A stretch of DNA of 39,289 nucleotides from Candidatus Gastranaerophilales bacterium (GCA_947589115.1 CANPZP010000011.1:1-39289); one strand, 5' to 3'; counted from the stretch's first letter, positions 7,374 to 18,801 are shown. A program made the numbers and translations. Notes: generated from the letters alone by a model not told the origin.

Positions 7374-8629
7374 ATGACTAATATAAGCGGTATTAATCCC
7401 TACGACGAAAATCAATACAAAAATTCCACACCTGCTGCGCAACACAGTCAAGAAAAATTTGATAATACATCAATATTTTTCAATGTAAATAATATGTACG
7501 ATTCATACAGCTATATGGCAGGTTATTTAGCCGATCAAACATTACAAAACAGTATGGGAGAATCAGTCTTTAGCGGAATGTCCTTAGATGAACAGGAGGA
7601 TTATCTTGAATCGCTTGGGGCTGTCGAAAGTTACGGAAACTATTCCCTTGAAGATAATCAATATACAGAAATAGATATGGGCGACGGTTTTGGTTATTTC
7701 TATCAAAAACATGAAGATAATACCGACGAATTTGTAAAAATATATAAAGATAACTCAGATAATTCAGTAAAAATTGTGCGTGCTTTAGTTGACCCCGAAA
7801 CTTCTCAAGGAACTACAACCGTATTTGATGTAGGCTCAACTGTAAATGTAAATACATATATTGGTGACGAAAAGCAAGGTCAGACAGGAGATTGCTGGCT
7901 GCTTACAGCTATAAACAGCTTAAATATGAGTGAAAACGGAAGAGTATTATTATCAAATGCAATAACCGACAATCAAGACGGTACATATACCGTAGATCTT
8001 AAAGGTACGGGTAAAACCTATACAGTTACAAATAAAGAAATTATGGATGCCAAAAATTCAAATAAATACTCATCCGGAGATTCGGATATTATTTTGTTTG
8101 AATTGGCATATGAAAAAGCTCTTAAGAAGCACAAAATGGCGAAATTAATATTCCGCAAAATATAATAAATACTTCGGAACAGCAAACTCAAGGATTAAAA
8201 TCAATTCACGGAGGAAATTTTTATGACTTCCTCTACCTGCTTACAGGAAATGTAAATGATGACAATTATGAATATAAGAAAAACCCGACCTTAGATGATA
8301 TAAACGACGTTACATATAATATAAAAAATAATCCGGAAAGATATTCATACTATTTTTCACTAACAAAAAATGATGAATCAAATACAATGAACTGCATTAT
8401 CAAAGATGAAGAAGGTGTTTATCATGAGGCAGCTATATCTTTTGATTCACATGCATTTTTATTAAAAAGTTCAAACGATGATATAAATGAACTTGTTCTT
8501 ATTGATCCTTATAATTCAAAAGAAGAAGTTTATGTTCAAAAAGATGAATTTATGAAATATGCAGCCGGAATAGGAATATATGATTGGGCTCCCGAAACAA
8601 CTCCCGAGGAAGAAACACCTAATCAATAA
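7374..8629 (+). pseudogene. Calpain-like (peptidase family C2) cysteine protease, frameshifted
   Basis: Two halves of one protease lie in different frames. The first, 7374-8165, has an Asp/Asn-rich N-terminus without signal peptide and then GQTGDCWLLTAINSL, the calpain active-site motif, with C174 as nucleophile. The second half, readable from about 8140 to TAA at 8627-8629, continues calpain-like sequence (NGEINIPQNIINTSEQQT, GLKSIHGGNFYDFLYLLTG) and ends with the His and Asn active-site region: DSHAFLLKS and LIDPYNS. One extra A in the AAAA run near 8133 (CACAAAATGG) would join them into a protein of about 418 residues. The site is not a canonical slippery heptamer. It is either a true frameshift, a phase-like switch in a very short A-run, or an assembly error. 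The catalytic triad is complete across the break, so decay is recent if real. Confidence 0.8.
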
Positions 8630-9094
8630 TCAGTTTGTTTGCAAAAATTTTTGAACTCTTGTATTCATAGATTCTTCTTTAATTTTCCATTCGCCTGAAT
8701 TATCTTTCCCTATTATAAAATGTGCGGGAATTTTATAATCACTTGTTGAGGGCATCCTCATAGCAGCTACTTTGTAATCTTTACCATACGGAGTTATTTT
8801 GACATTGAAGTATCTGTTTTTATATCTCCTTAATTTCATTAAAGAAAAAGATTTCTTTGCTTCACTTTTGTAACGTCCCAAAGGTATATTAACGGATTGT
8901 TTTGTACCGTCAGGTTTTTCAACTACTCTTATTATTTTTGCATTATCCGTATAATATTTGAAATAATCACTGCTGTAGTTATTTGCCGCTGCTATATATT
9001 CATTAAAAAAACACTGTACATCTTGTATTTCATCAGCATAACAACTAATACTAATATTAGAAAAAATTAACAGAATCATTAATACTTTTTTCAT
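8630..9094 (-). CDS. Small secreted protein, possibly NTF2-like
   Basis: 154 residues with an N-terminal signal peptide (KK, hydrophobic stretch LMILLIFSNISIS, then CYADE). The cysteine before YADE does not fit a clean lipobox, so type I cleavage after the alanine is more likely. The mature part begins with a helix (QDVQCFFNEYIAAANNYSSDYFKYY) followed by short strands ending HFIIGKDNSGEWKIKEE, a pattern seen in NTF2/SnoaL-like folds with a closing W-K-I strand. That resemblance is only by eye. It converges on the calpain-like gene, the stops touching (8629/8630). Function unknown. Confidence 0.65.
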   Translation of the reverse strand: MKKVLMILLIFSNISISCYADEIQDVQCFFNEYIAAANNYSSDYFKYYTDNAKIIRVVEKPDGTKQSVNIPLGRYKSEAKKSFSLMKLRRYKNRYFNVKITPYGKDYKVAAMRMPSTSDYKIPAHFIIGKDNSGEWKIKEESMNTRVQKFLQTN

Positions 9095-9186
9095 ATTCTA
9101 CTCCCGCGATTTTATATATTTTTTAGTAAAGGATTAATTTTTTCTATTGCCTTATCGGATAAAATGTAAAAATTTTTTAATCATAA

Positions 9187-9229
9187 GTTTTAAAAAAGCA
9201 ATAATCATTTTTCTTAGGTTTTAAAAAAG
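9187..9229 (+). repeat. Two 12-bp direct repeats upstream of the EF-hand membrane protein
   Basis: GTTTTAAAAAAG occurs at 9187-9198 and again at 9218-9229, a 31-bp offset (three helical turns). It precedes the ATG at 9254. It may be a tandem operator or a curved-DNA element, but A/T-rich repeats arise easily here. Confidence 0.35.
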
Positions 9230-9253
9230 TGTAATTAAATAGGAGCAGGAAGA

Positions 9254-9679
9254 ATGAATATGGACCCAGTACAAATACTGTCGATATTAAAAGAAAATCA
9301 TAATGACACACAAATCCCAAGACAACCCGAAGCACCGGTAGTTAAAGAACAAGAACCTGACACTTTCTCAAAAAAGGCAATTGCAGGTATGGCACTTGCA
9401 GGAGGCGCAGCAATTACAACAGGTACAGGTGTTTATCACGGTTGTAAAGCCGGTGTTAATAAAGTAATAAACGGTATTGAAAAAGAAATCAGTGCGTTTT
9501 TCAGCGAACAAGGTAAATTATTTAAGGGTATACCGGATAAAGTTAAAATAAATCTTAAATACGGAACTGCACTTTTAGCAGGAATTGCAGCCGGTTTATT
9601 AGTTTTTAAAGATAGTGATAAAGACGGTAAACTTGATATTATAGAAGCAGTGCAAAAATTTATTAATCCGGAACAATAA
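9254..9679 (+). CDS. Small membrane protein with one EF-hand
   Basis: 141 residues. A polar, Pro/Glu-rich N-terminus (1-38) is followed by a Gly/Ala-rich hydrophobic stretch (about 40-68, AIAGMALAGGAAITTGTGVY) and a second one (about 103-118, YGTALLAGIAAGLLVF). A canonical EF-hand loop follows at 120-131 (D120, D122, D124, K126, D128, E131). The second segment plus the EF-hand suggests a calcium-binding tail next to the membrane. Shine-Dalgarno AGGAG precedes the ATG. It is transcribed toward rpoC2 and shares the bidirectional terminator at 9692. Not a family I recognise. Confidence 0.7.
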   Translation: MNMDPVQILSILKENHNDTQIPRQPEAPVVKEQEPDTFSKKAIAGMALAGGAAITTGTGVYHGCKAGVNKVINGIEKEISAFFSEQGKLFKGIPDKVKINLKYGTALLAGIAAGLLVFKDSDKDGKLDIIEAVQKFINPEQ

Positions 9680-9691
9680 TTATCTATATAT

Positions 9692-9729
9692 AAAAATAGG
9701 CAGAACCTAAAAAGGTTCTGCCTATTTTT
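9692..9729. terminator. Bidirectional intrinsic terminator
   Basis: A perfect 17-bp stem: 9692-9708 (ending GGCAGAACCT) pairs with 9713-9729 (starting AGGTTCTGCC) across an AAAA loop. A/T-runs flank both sides, so it ends both the rpoB-rpoC1-rpoC2 operon (-) and the EF-hand gene (+). Confidence 0.9.
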
Positions 9730-9737
9730 ATATTATA

Positions 9738-12700
9738 TTATTCAACAGTATAATCGGTTAGTTCAGGTGTACCAAACATACCTTCAATTTCTTCCAAAAT
9801 AGCGGAAGGTTTTCTTGCATTATTCTTTTCAGCTGCACGCTTTTGAGCTTCTCTGTCTTTTTCTTCCGATGCATTAGTTAAGTGATAGAATCCCGTACCG
9901 GCAGGAATTAATCTACCGATAATAACGTTTTCTTTCAAGCCTCTTAACAAATCACGTTTACCCTCAACAGCTGCTTCCGTAAGTATTCTGGTTGTTTCCT
10001 GGAATGATGCTGCAGATATAAAGCTTTCAGTATTTAAACTTGCTTTTGTAATACCAAGTAAAACGGCTTCATATGTAGCTTCTTGTCCGCCCGTTGCTTT
10101 TACGGCTTCGTTTTCCTGCTGTACCTCTTTTAATTCAAGAAATTCTCCCGGAAGTAATTTTGTATCTCCTGATTCAAGTATTTTTACTTTCTTAGTCATT
10201 TGTCTGACAATTACTTCAACATGCTTATCTGCAATTTCAACACCTTGCGAACGATATACTCTTTGTACTTCATCCACTAAGTATTGCTGAGCAGCTTCAA
10301 CACCATTCAATCTTATTACATCATGAGGATTTAAAGGCCCGCCGGTTAACGGTTGACCGATTTTTATTTCCTGTCCGTTTGCAACAATTATGTTTGAATC
10401 TATAGAATATTTAACTTCTTGTCTTCCGCCCTCTCCGTTTAAATATAAACGAGGAACATCATCTTCAATCTCTATTTCAGCTTTTCCCGAATATTCGGCA
10501 ACAACTGCGGAATCCTTCGGTTTTCTTGCTTCCAAAAGTTCTTCTACACGAGGTAAACCTTGAACAATATCACCTGTCTTTTGTCTTTCAAATACTAATG
10601 TGGCAATCATATCACCTCTTAGTACCAAAGAACCGTTTGTGACTTGAAGCATTGTTCCGGGACTGATTAAATAAGGTCTGCCGACTCTCAATGTTATCGA
10701 TTTTTTATCTGTTTTTACAACCATACCTGATATAGTCGAAACTTCTCCGGCTTCCGATATTATTGCATCCATTTTAATTAAATCGCCAACTTTTACTGTC
10801 GGTTTTGATTTTAAATCTATTACTGTTTCAGAGTTGTCTGATACTAATAATAATCTTCTTACATCCTGATTATTTGATTTTATACTTGCTACCGCATCAT
10901 TTATAGCTAAAACTTGAGTTTTTGCAACGGGAGTCTTAGGTTCAATTATTTGACCCTCTTTTACCAAAAGCTCTGTCTGCATTGATGCTGATGTTTTTGA
11001 TGTACCTTCAACTTCTCTTCTTACAATTAAAGTTTCCAATACAACTATTTTCAAATTATTATCGGAATCAAGTTCAACCTGACCTTTTAAATGACTTAAA
11101 TATCCGTCCATTTGCAATACTAAACTTGTTCTGGTTAAGACACCGCCGTCAAAATTTCTGACCCTTGAACCGTCTTTATATTGTAATTGTGTTACGGGAA
11201 CTAAATCAATTGCTTCATCGGTTGAATTAAATTTAATTGATACATCTTTTGTATCTATATTAAATCTTTGAACGGGTCTTACTAAAACTTGTATCGGTTG
11301 ATTTGATATTGACTTCTCATCTAAAGTTGCCACACCTAAATCTTCTTCTAAATCATCAATTTCAATAGTATCTTTTTCATTATCTAATATTGTAATTATA
11401 GAATCAGCTTTAGCTTTGATTTTAGGAGCAATTTCCGTTCCCTTCTTAACAACTTCGCCTTCATCAACTTTTAATTCACCAATACCGTTTAAGTTGTATA
11501 CTTCTCCTGGTCTTATAATAACTTCATGAATCATATCATTGAATTCTTTTATTTCAACAATACCGTCAATATGAGCATACAAGTCTTTTACAACTTCAGT
11601 ACCCGCCGTTACATATGTACCCGATTCAACCATTTTTAATGCCGAATCTTTATTAACCTGATGAATTTCATCCGGTATAAATATAACTTCTCCGGGTTTG
11701 GTTATAATTTGATTTTCATCAACTTCTATACCGTTATATCTTATTTCTCCCGAAGATGGAACTGTATATTCTTCATCTAACAGCTCGGCAATAATCATAC
11801 CGCTTTCAACTACAGTATCAACAGGTGCTTTAACTATGTATTTTTCACCCGTTTCTTCTACTGTCCATATCTGTTCTTTCTTTGTTTGTTCAAATTTTGC
11901 ATTTGCTGCAGAAATTGAAGCTATTACAATAGTTAACTCTTTACCTTGAACGATTTTCTTGATTTTTTTGCCTTCGAATTTAACATCTTCAACAACAAGA
12001 TTACCGCCAAGTCTAACTTCACCGCCGTGTTCCGAAATAATATGTATTTCAGCTAACTTTTCACCTTCTTTAACGGCTTTTCCGTCCTCAACCAATATTG
12101 TGGAACCGCTCGGTAAATTATATACATCACCGCCAAGTACCCATACTATTCCGTTTTTACTTGCAGTTCTTGAAATATTACCTTGTCTGTCCTTCTTTTC
12201 ATCTGCAACGAAATCTTCAAATAAAATTTCTCCGGATAAATCAGAAGTAATATCTTTTGTGGCTTTTTCAGTTAATCTGCTGCCGTCTCCGCCTGAAACA
12301 GGTTCATATACCGCTATTTTATCACCCTTCTTTATTTCTTGTCCTTCTTGTACATATAAAATAGCACCTGAGGGTATATGGTATTTCTTTGTTTTTGAGC
12401 CTGTTTTTATTTCCATATCAGATTCTTGAACAGTAATTGCAACATTGTCACCATGACGTGTTCTTAAATCTCTTGTAAATATTTTTGTAGCTACTATACC
12501 GTCAACATCAGATATTATTTCTTTCATAGCTCCGGCACCTTTAAATACACCGCCGGTGTGGAATGTTCTCATTGTTAACTGTGTTCCCGGTTCACCGATT
12601 GATTGAGCAGCTATAATACCTATTGCTTCACCTACATCAACAAGTTTTTGAGTAGTCATAGCCCATCCGTAACACTTTTGGCATATTCCGTATTCCAATT

Positions 12701-13586
12701 CGCATGTTAAGGGTGAACGTACCAATAATTGATGTAAATCCAGCGGTTTTATCTTTCTTATGTCATTTCTGTCTATTGTTGTATTTGCAGGAATAATAAC
12801 ATTTCCGTCTTTGTCTTTTATATCTTCGGCAATAGTTCTTCCCAAAAGTCTTTCAGTTAAAGGTGCAACTATTTTTTCACCGTCAGATATATCCGTCATC
12901 ATTATGCCTCGTTTTGTTCCGCAGTCATGATCACGTATAATTACGTCCTGAGCTACGTCAACAAGCCTTCTTGTTAAATATCCGGAGTCTGCTGTCTTTA
13001 ATGCAGTATCTACAAGCCCTTTTCTTGCTCCGTATGAAGAAATAATGTACTCGGTTACTGACAAACCTTCTTTAAAATTGGATTTAATAGGTAAGTCAAT
13101 AATTTGACCCTGCGCATCTGCCATCAAACCTCTCATACCTACAAGCTGTGATACCTGTGATAAGTTACCTCTTGCACCTGAGAATGCCATCATATAAACG
13201 GGATTTAATCTGTCAAAGTTTTCAACAACTCTTTCCGTTAATTTTGATGTTGTTTCACTCCAAGTGTCAATAACTTTTGTATATCTTTCAACTTCTGTTA
13301 TATCACCTTTTAAATATCTGTGAGTTGATTTTTCTATCTCTTTTTCAGCTTCATTTAAAAGTTCTTTTTTATCTTGAGGTACTGATAAATCGGCAATTGA
13401 GATAGTTGTGCCGGATTTTGTCGCATAATGATATCCTAAGTTTTTTAAGTTATCAGCAAGTGTTGCTGTCTTTGCTCCGCCAAATTCAAGGTATACTTGT
13501 GCTAATAACTTATTTATTGACTTCTTATTTACTTGTTCATTGATAAAATCAAATGTCTTTGTATTTTTATGTAGTAATGTATCCAT
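9738..13586 (-). CDS. rpoC2: RNA polymerase beta' subunit, C-terminal part (cyanobacterial-type RpoC2)
   Basis: Carries the C-terminal half of beta'. Near the N-terminus are ARGNLSQVSQLVGMRGLM, the zinc cysteines (C226, C299, C306, C309, counted from the upstream GTG) and the trigger-loop entry GIIAAQSIGEPGTQLTMRT. The loop resumes only some 660-680 residues later at GLPRVEELLEARKPKD. The insertion between (SI3) is therefore of cyanobacterial size, against 188 residues in E. coli; its many short beta-rich units with Gly-Glu turns fit repeated barrel-sandwich domains. The last part (GITKASLNTESFISAASFQETTRIL; GLKENVIIGRLIPAGTG) is the conserved beta' C-terminus. Start: AAGGGTG precedes ATG at 13586; a GTG at 13598 is in frame but lacks a spaced Shine-Dalgarno. 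The gap to rpoC1 is about 20 bp. Confidence 0.97.
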   Translation of the reverse strand: MDTLLHKNTKTFDFINEQVNKKSINKLLAQVYLEFGGAKTATLADNLKNLGYHYATKSGTTISIADLSVPQDKKELLNEAEKEIEKSTHRYLKGDITEVERYTKVIDTWSETTSKLTERVVENFDRLNPVYMMAFSGARGNLSQVSQLVGMRGLMADAQGQIIDLPIKSNFKEGLSVTEYIISSYGARKGLVDTALKTADSGYLTRRLVDVAQDVIIRDHDCGTKRGIMMTDISDGEKIVAPLTERLLGRTIAEDIKDKDGNVIIPANTTIDRNDIRKIKPLDLHQLLVRSPLTCELEYGICQKCYGWAMTTQKLVDVGEAIGIIAAQSIGEPGTQLTMRTFHTGGVFKGAGAMKEIISDVDGIVATKIFTRDLRTRHGDNVAITVQESDMEIKTGSKTKKYHIPSGAILYVQEGQEIKKGDKIAVYEPVSGGDGSRLTEKATKDITSDLSGEILFEDFVADEKKDRQGNISRTASKNGIVWVLGGDVYNLPSGSTILVEDGKAVKEGEKLAEIHIISEHGGEVRLGGNLVVEDVKFEGKKIKKIVQGKELTIVIASISAANAKFEQTKKEQIWTVEETGEKYIVKAPVDTVVESGMIIAELLDEEYTVPSSGEIRYNGIEVDENQIITKPGEVIFIPDEIHQVNKDSALKMVESGTYVTAGTEVVKDLYAHIDGIVEIKEFNDMIHEVIIRPGEVYNLNGIGELKVDEGEVVKKGTEIAPKIKAKADSIITILDNEKDTIEIDDLEEDLGVATLDEKSISNQPIQVLVRPVQRFNIDTKDVSIKFNSTDEAIDLVPVTQLQYKDGSRVRNFDGGVLTRTSLVLQMDGYLSHLKGQVELDSDNNLKIVVLETLIVRREVEGTSKTSASMQTELLVKEGQIIEPKTPVAKTQVLAINDAVASIKSNNQDVRRLLLVSDNSETVIDLKSKPTVKVGDLIKMDAIISEAGEVSTISGMVVKTDKKSITLRVGRPYLISPGTMLQVTNGSLVLRGDMIATLVFERQKTGDIVQGLPRVEELLEARKPKDSAVVAEYSGKAEIEIEDDVPRLYLNGEGGRQEVKYSIDSNIIVANGQEIKIGQPLTGGPLNPHDVIRLNGVEAAQQYLVDEVQRVYRSQGVEIADKHVEVIVRQMTKKVKILESGDTKLLPGEFLELKEVQQENEAVKATGGQEATYEAVLLGITKASLNTESFISAASFQETTRILTEAAVEGKRDLLRGLKENVIIGRLIPAGTGFYHLTNASEEKDREAQKRAAEKNNARKPSAILEEIEGMFGTPELTDYTVE

Positions 13587-13607
13587 ATTTATTTTCACCC
13601 TTATTTT

Positions 13608-15326
13608 TTATGATGCAAAGATTGCATTTCTTACCGTTTCATTAAATATTATTCTTCCGACAGTCGTTTCGAGTCTTTCACCGTGTTCATCACGAACTAC
13701 TATTCTGTCATGAAGTTTTATTACTCCAGTTTCGTGTGCTGCTATAGCATCTTCAAAACTATAGAAGTATTTTAATCCTTTATCAGATTCTTCATTATTC
13801 ATTAACGTTAAGTAATACATCCCGAGTACCATATCCTGAGAAGCAGCGATAATCGGTTTTCCCGTTGCGGGAGCTAATATGTTATTAGTTGCTAACATAA
13901 GCATTCTCGCTTCCGCTTGAGCTTCTATTGATAACGGTACGTGTACTGCCATCTGGTCTCCGTCAAAGTCTGCGTTGAATGCGGTACAAACTAACGGATG
14001 TAATTGGATAGCTCTTCCTTCAACCAATACGGGTTCAAATGCCTGAATACCCAATCTGTGAAGTGTAGGAGCACGGTTCAATAATACCGGATGTCCGTCA
14101 ATTACCTCTTCCAATATATCCCATACTACCGCTTCCGATCTTTCTATTTTTTTCTTTGCGGATTTTATATTCTGTACGAATCCTCTTTCAATTAATTTAT
14201 TTACTACAAAAGGCTTAAATAACTCAATAGCCATTTCTTTAGGCAGTCCGCATTGATTTAACTTAAGTTTCGGCCCTACGACGATTACCGAACGACCGGA
14301 GTAGTCAACACGCTTACCTAATAAGTTTTGTCTGAAACGACCTTGTTTACCTTCTATAATATTACTTAATGATTTCAAGGGTCTATTGCTCGGGCCGACA
14401 ACTGTTCTTCCTCTTCTGCCGTTATCTATTAAGGAATCAACAGCTTCCTGAAGCATACGTTTTTCATTTCTTACAATGATTTCGGGTGCTCCCATCTCAA
14501 GCAATCTTAATAAACGATTATTTCTGTTTATTACACGTCTGTATAAGTCATTTAAATCAGAAGTTGCAAATCTTCCGCCGTCTAATTGCACCATCGGTCT
14601 TAAATCAGGCGGTGTTACAGGTAATACATCCATTATCATCCAAGTAGGTTCTGTATTACTTTCCAATAAAGATTCAACTAATCTTAATCTCTTGATTAAT
14701 TTTGCTTTTCTTTGAACACTTCCCGATAAACCCGGAAGTTCAGCCCTTATGGAATCCGCCATTTCCTGAAGTGAAATTTCGCCCAATAATTCTTTTATTG
14801 CTTCCGCTCCGATTCCAACCTTTAATTGAGAATCTTCATGTTCAAGCATATAATCTTCATATTCTTCTTCCGAAAGTAATTGATATTTCTTAAATTCAGA
14901 ATCGGCAGGATCGATTACAACATAATTATTAAAATATATAACTTGTTCTAAGTCTTTTAAAGTCATATCAAGCAGCAAACCAAGATAGCTCGGTATCCCT
15001 TTTAAAAACCAAATATGACTTACGGGCGCTGCAAGCTTGATATGTCCCATTCTGTGACGTCTTACTTTTGAGTCTGTTACCTCTACTCCGCATCTTTCAC
15101 AGATTATACCTTTATGCCTTACTCTTTTATATTTTCCGCAATAGCATTCCCAATCCTTTGTAGGCCCGAATATTCTTTCACAGAACAATCCGTCTCTTTC
15201 GGGTTTTAACGTACGATAGTTTATTGTTTCAGGCTTTAATACTTCACCGTATGACCATTTTAGTACTTGTTCCGGTGATGCTATACTTATTCGTATATAA
15301 TCAAAATAATCTATACTTGTAGACAA
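13608..15326 (-). CDS. rpoC1: RNA polymerase gamma subunit (N-terminal part of beta', RpoC1)
   Basis: 572 residues covering the N-terminal half of beta'. The zinc ribbon C61, C63, C76, C79 ([19 protein letters not shown]), the lid/rudder region and the catalytic magnesium motif [12 protein letters not shown] are present. The protein stops after the active-site domain at [12 protein letters not shown], the same type of split as in Cyanobacteria and plastids. Most bacteria have one continuous rpoC. Start codon is TTG, preceded by AAAGGAGA at proper spacing, with [20 protein letters not shown] aligned to the usual beta' N-terminus. It lies 41 bp after rpoB and just before rpoC2, one operon. Confidence 0.97.
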   Translation of the reverse strand: MSTSIDYFDYIRISIASPEQVLKWSYGEVLKPETINYRTLKPERDGLFCERIFGPTKDWECYCGKYKRVRHKGIICERCGVEVTDSKVRRHRMGHIKLAAPVSHIWFLKGIPSYLGLLLDMTLKDLEQVIYFNNYVVIDPADSEFKKYQLLSEEEYEDYMLEHEDSQLKVGIGAEAIKELLGEISLQEMADSIRAELPGLSGSVQRKAKLIKRLRLVESLLESNTEPTWMIMDVLPVTPPDLRPMVQLDGGRFATSDLNDLYRRVINRNNRLLRLLEMGAPEIIVRNEKRMLQEAVDSLIDNGRRGRTVVGPSNRPLKSLSNIIEGKQGRFRQNLLGKRVDYSGRSVIVVGPKLKLNQCGLPKEMAIELFKPFVVNKLIERGFVQNIKSAKKKIERSEAVVWDILEEVIDGHPVLLNRAPTLHRLGIQAFEPVLVEGRAIQLHPLVCTAFNADFDGDQMAVHVPLSIEAQAEARMLMLATNNILAPATGKPIIAASQDMVLGMYYLTLMNNEESDKGLKYFYSFEDAIAAHETGVIKLHDRIVVRDEHGERLETTVGRIIFNETVRNAIFAS

Positions 15327-15367
15327 TTTTTTATCTCCTTTAACTTACTTTTTATAGAGTATGTTAC

Positions 15368-18300
15368 CTATTCCTTAAATGCACTCGGTGTTTCAAGGAA
15401 ATTTATATTCAACAATTCCGAATCTAAATCAGAGAGTATTCTCTTAGGAGCTGATTTTCTTAAGTCGTCTGTATCAGACATTAAATCAACTTCTTCTCCG
15501 CTTTTCTTCGATACCGAAATATTCAAACCGATACTTTGTAATTCTCTTACAAGTACTTTGAATGATTCAGGTATTCCCGGTCTTGGAATATTATCACCTT
15601 TTACGATTGCTTCATATGCACGTGAACGTCCGTTTACATCATCGGATTTTATTGTCAGCATTTCTTGAAGTGTATAAGCTGCACCATATGCTTCTAATGC
15701 CCATACCTCCATTTCTCCGAATCTCTGTCCGCCGAATTGCGCCTTACCGCCTAAGGGCTGCTGCGTTACCAATGAATACGGGCCGGTACTTCTTGCGTGT
15801 ATCTTATCATCTACTAAGTGTACCAGCTTTAAGAAGTATGTTATACCTACTGATACCGGTTTATCAAACGGCTCACCGGTTCTTCCGTCATAAAGAACAA
15901 CTTTACCGTCCTCGCCTACCCAATCACATCCTGACTCTTTTATACCTCTTAATAATTCATATTTTGTTGATATTTCCGATTTATTTTCACCGTACATTTC
16001 ATCAAAAGACGGTGCTTCATAGTAATCTCCGGTTAAGTATGATGCTAAACCAAGCAAGCATTCATATGTCTGTCCTACATTCATACGTGAAGGAACACCT
16101 AACGGATTCAATACTATATCAACAGGAGTTCCGTCGGGTAAGAAAGGCATATCTTCTTTCGGAAGTATTCTTGAAACAATACCCTTGTTACCGTGTCTTC
16201 CGGCAAGTTTATCTCCTACTGATACCTTACGTTTTTGTGCTATATACACTTTTATTAATGTATTTGCACCGGGAGTAAGTTCGTCGCCTTTTTCACGGTC
16301 GAATACTTTTACATCGACTACTCTTCCGCCTTCTCCATGCGGTACTCTTAATGAATTATCTTTTACATCTCTTGCTTTTTCGGCAAAAATTGCTCTTAAC
16401 AATTTTTCTTCCGGAGGATGTTCAGATTCACCTTTTGGTGTTACTTTTCCTACTAAGATATCATCTGCATAAACTCTTGCCCCTATACGAACAATACCTC
16501 TTTCGTCCAAATGCCTTAATGACTCTTCGGATACATTCGGTACTTCTCTTGTTATTTCTTCGGGTCCTAATTTTGTTTGTCTTGCTTCAATTTCCAATTT
16601 CTCAATATGCAGTGAAGTAAATACATCGTCATATACGCATCTTTCACTTAAAAGGATAGCATCTTCGAAGTTATATCCTTCCCAAGGCATATAAGCAACT
16701 AAAACATTTTTACCTAACGAAAGTTCTCCGTAATGAGTTGATGCACCGTCGGCGATTACGTCGCCTGCTTTTACTTTATCACCTTCGGATACTATCGGTT
16801 TTTGGTTTATACAAGTATCTTGGTTGCTTCTTACATATTTCATTAATTGGTATTTATGTAATTTATTTGATTTATCTTTTATCCAGATTTCTTCACCGAC
16901 TACTTTTTCAACGGTTCCGTCTACATCTGAAACCACAACCATACAAGAGTCTTTTGCAGCTCTTTTTTCAAGCCCCGTTGCAACAACAGGTCTGTCTGTA
17001 ATTAATAACGGTACTGCCTGACGCTGCATGTTTGAACCCATCAAAGCTCTGTTTGCATCATCGTGTTCAATAAACGGAATTACCGATGTAGCAACAGATA
17101 TTACCTGAATAGGCGAAACACCCATATAGTCAACACGTTTTGATTCACCCATCGTAAATTCTGATTTATAACGAATCGGAACATATTGAGATTTTATGCT
17201 TCTATCAGGATTTAATGTTAAATCTGAAGGAGCTACACGGAAGTTTTCTTCTTCATCAGCACTCATATAATGTACTTCATCTGTTACAACTCCGTCTTTT
17301 ACAACGAAATATGGTGTTTCAATAAATCCGTAATCATTAACTCTTGCGTGAGTTGCTAATGAACCTATCAACCCTGCGTTCGGGCCTTCCGGTGTTTCTA
17401 TGGGGCATATTCTTCCGTAATGTGACGGGTGAATATCACGAACCGCAAACCCTGCACGTTCTCTTACCAAACCGCCCGGCCCAAGTGCAGATATACGTCT
17501 TTTATGTGTTAACTCAGAAAGCGGATTTACCTGATCCATAAACTGTGATAACTGAGATGAACCGAAAAACTCTTTTAATGAAGCTATTAACGGCTTTGTA
17601 TTCAATAAGTTTAACGGAGTTAATGTTTCGGAATTTTGAAGAGTCATTCTCTCTTTTACAATTCTTTCGATTCTTGATAAACCTACTCTGAACTGGTTTT
17701 GTAAAAGTTCTCCGACAGAACGGATTCTTCTGTTTCCTAAATGGTCAATATCATCACAGCTTCCTTCGTCGTATGTCAAATTGATTAAATATTCTACCGC
17801 AGCAACTAAGTCTTGAATTGTAAGAGTTCTTTGAGTTTCAGCTACATTTAAATTTAATTTTTTATTTAATTTGTAACGTCCTACTCTTCCTATGTCATAT
17901 TTCTTATCGTCAAAAAACCTTGATTCGATTATTGAACGTCCGCCTGCTGCTGATGCGGGGTCGCCGGGTCTTAACTTTTTGTATACATCTATTAACGCAT
18001 CATCTGTTGTTTCCGCCGTATCTTTTTCTAATGTTTTCTTTAAAAATTCAAAGTGCGTAAACAATGTTTCCATTTCGGAAACTGTTATTCCTAATGCTTT
18101 TAATAATGTCGTTGCTAAGATTTTCCTGTTCTTGTCTATCTTTACATATATTAAATCGTTAGCATCCGTTTCTATTTTTAACCATGCACCTCTGTTAGGT
18201 ATCAATGTAGCATTGAATAATCTTTTACCCGTAGGAGAGATTTCACGTTTATAATATATACCGGGAGAACGTACAATCTGAGATACAACTACACGTTCCG

Positions 18301-18682
18301 CTCCGTTTACTATAAACGTCCCTTTGTTTGTCATTGTAGGTATATCACCGATATAAACTTCTTGTTCTTTTATTTCACCGGTATCACGGTTGACTAACCT
18401 TGCCATTACTCTTAATTGTTTTGCATATGTTGCATCGTGTATTCTTGCTTCTTCCAATGAATATTTTGGATTATCAAATGTATAATTGGGAAGAAAATGA
18501 AGCTCTAATCTTCCTGTATAGTCTTTTATGGGAGAATATGAAAGAAATTCTTCTTTTAACCCTTCCTTCAAAAACCATTCAAACGATTTTTTCTGAATCT
18601 CGATTAAATCCGGCAGATCATCCAATCTTGTTTTGGGCATGCCCATCGGAGTTATTCTTTCAGAATATTTTTTCTTTATCAT
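15368..18682 (-). CDS. rpoB: RNA polymerase beta subunit
   Basis: 1104 residues, the short form without the large E. coli insertions, as in Cyanobacteria. The rifampicin-binding cluster at about 373-403 ([30 protein letters not shown]) has the wild-type residues, so sensitivity is predicted. Other beta motifs include [45 protein letters not shown] and [18 protein letters not shown]. Shine-Dalgarno GAGAGGTGA precedes ATG. It is the first gene of the rpoB-rpoC1-rpoC2 operon. No rplJ/rplL genes lie upstream, unlike the usual proteobacterial order; a sensor-kinase gene diverges from it instead. Confidence 0.98.
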   Translation of the reverse strand: MIKKKYSERITPMGMPKTRLDDLPDLIEIQKKSFEWFLKEGLKEEFLSYSPIKDYTGRLELHFLPNYTFDNPKYSLEEARIHDATYAKQLRVMARLVNRDTGEIKEQEVYIGDIPTMTNKGTFIVNGAERVVVSQIVRSPGIYYKREISPTGKRLFNATLIPNRGAWLKIETDANDLIYVKIDKNRKILATTLLKALGITVSEMETLFTHFEFLKKTLEKDTAETTDDALIDVYKKLRPGDPASAAGGRSIIESRFFDDKKYDIGRVGRYKLNKKLNLNVAETQRTLTIQDLVAAVEYLINLTYDEGSCDDIDHLGNRRIRSVGELLQNQFRVGLSRIERIVKERMTLQNSETLTPLNLLNTKPLIASLKEFFGSSQLSQFMDQVNPLSELTHKRRISALGPGGLVRERAGFAVRDIHPSHYGRICPIETPEGPNAGLIGSLATHARVNDYGFIETPYFVVKDGVVTDEVHYMSADEEENFRVAPSDLTLNPDRSIKSQYVPIRYKSEFTMGESKRVDYMGVSPIQVISVATSVIPFIEHDDANRALMGSNMQRQAVPLLITDRPVVATGLEKRAAKDSCMVVVSDVDGTVEKVVGEEIWIKDKSNKLHKYQLMKYVRSNQDTCINQKPIVSEGDKVKAGDVIADGASTHYGELSLGKNVLVAYMPWEGYNFEDAILLSERCVYDDVFTSLHIEKLEIEARQTKLGPEEITREVPNVSEESLRHLDERGIVRIGARVYADDILVGKVTPKGESEHPPEEKLLRAIFAEKARDVKDNSLRVPHGEGGRVVDVKVFDREKGDELTPGANTLIKVYIAQKRKVSVGDKLAGRHGNKGIVSRILPKEDMPFLPDGTPVDIVLNPLGVPSRMNVGQTYECLLGLASYLTGDYYEAPSFDEMYGENKSEISTKYELLRGIKESGCDWVGEDGKVVLYDGRTGEPFDKPVSVGITYFLKLVHLVDDKIHARSTGPYSLVTQQPLGGKAQFGGQRFGEMEVWALEAYGAAYTLQEMLTIKSDDVNGRSRAYEAIVKGDNIPRPGIPESFKVLVRELQSIGLNISVSKKSGEEVDLMSDTDDLRKSAPKRILSDLDSELLNINFLETPSAFKE

Positions 18683-18765
18683 TCATTCACCTCTCGTTAT
18701 GTGGTGTACTACAACAATTTATAAAATTTTTTATTTTAATTTTTAATTTAAAGCCACTATCAGCC

Positions 18766-18801
18766 ATTATAAAATGATACTTGCTAAAACATGCCAGTCA
18801 A
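18766..18801 (-). promoter_or_regulatory. Putative rpoB promoter
   Basis: On the minus strand, -35 TTGACT (18796-18801), 16 bp, then -10 TATCAT (18774-18779). A second -10-like TATAAT lies at 18766-18771. Either would give a 5' leader of roughly 80 nt before rpoB. The choice between the two -10 elements cannot be made by eye. Confidence 0.5.

Noticed and set aside
8120-8145. Programmed -1 ribosomal frameshift in the calpain-like gene
   Set aside because: The sequence CAC AAA ATG does not offer an X XXY YYZ heptamer, and re-pairing of the Lys tRNA one base back would be poor. An indel or sequence error is more likely.
15562-17001. Several plus-strand open frames opposite rpoB
   Set aside because: Low-complexity Leu/His/Arg-rich translations with no ribosome sites, lying opposite a highly conserved gene; shadows.
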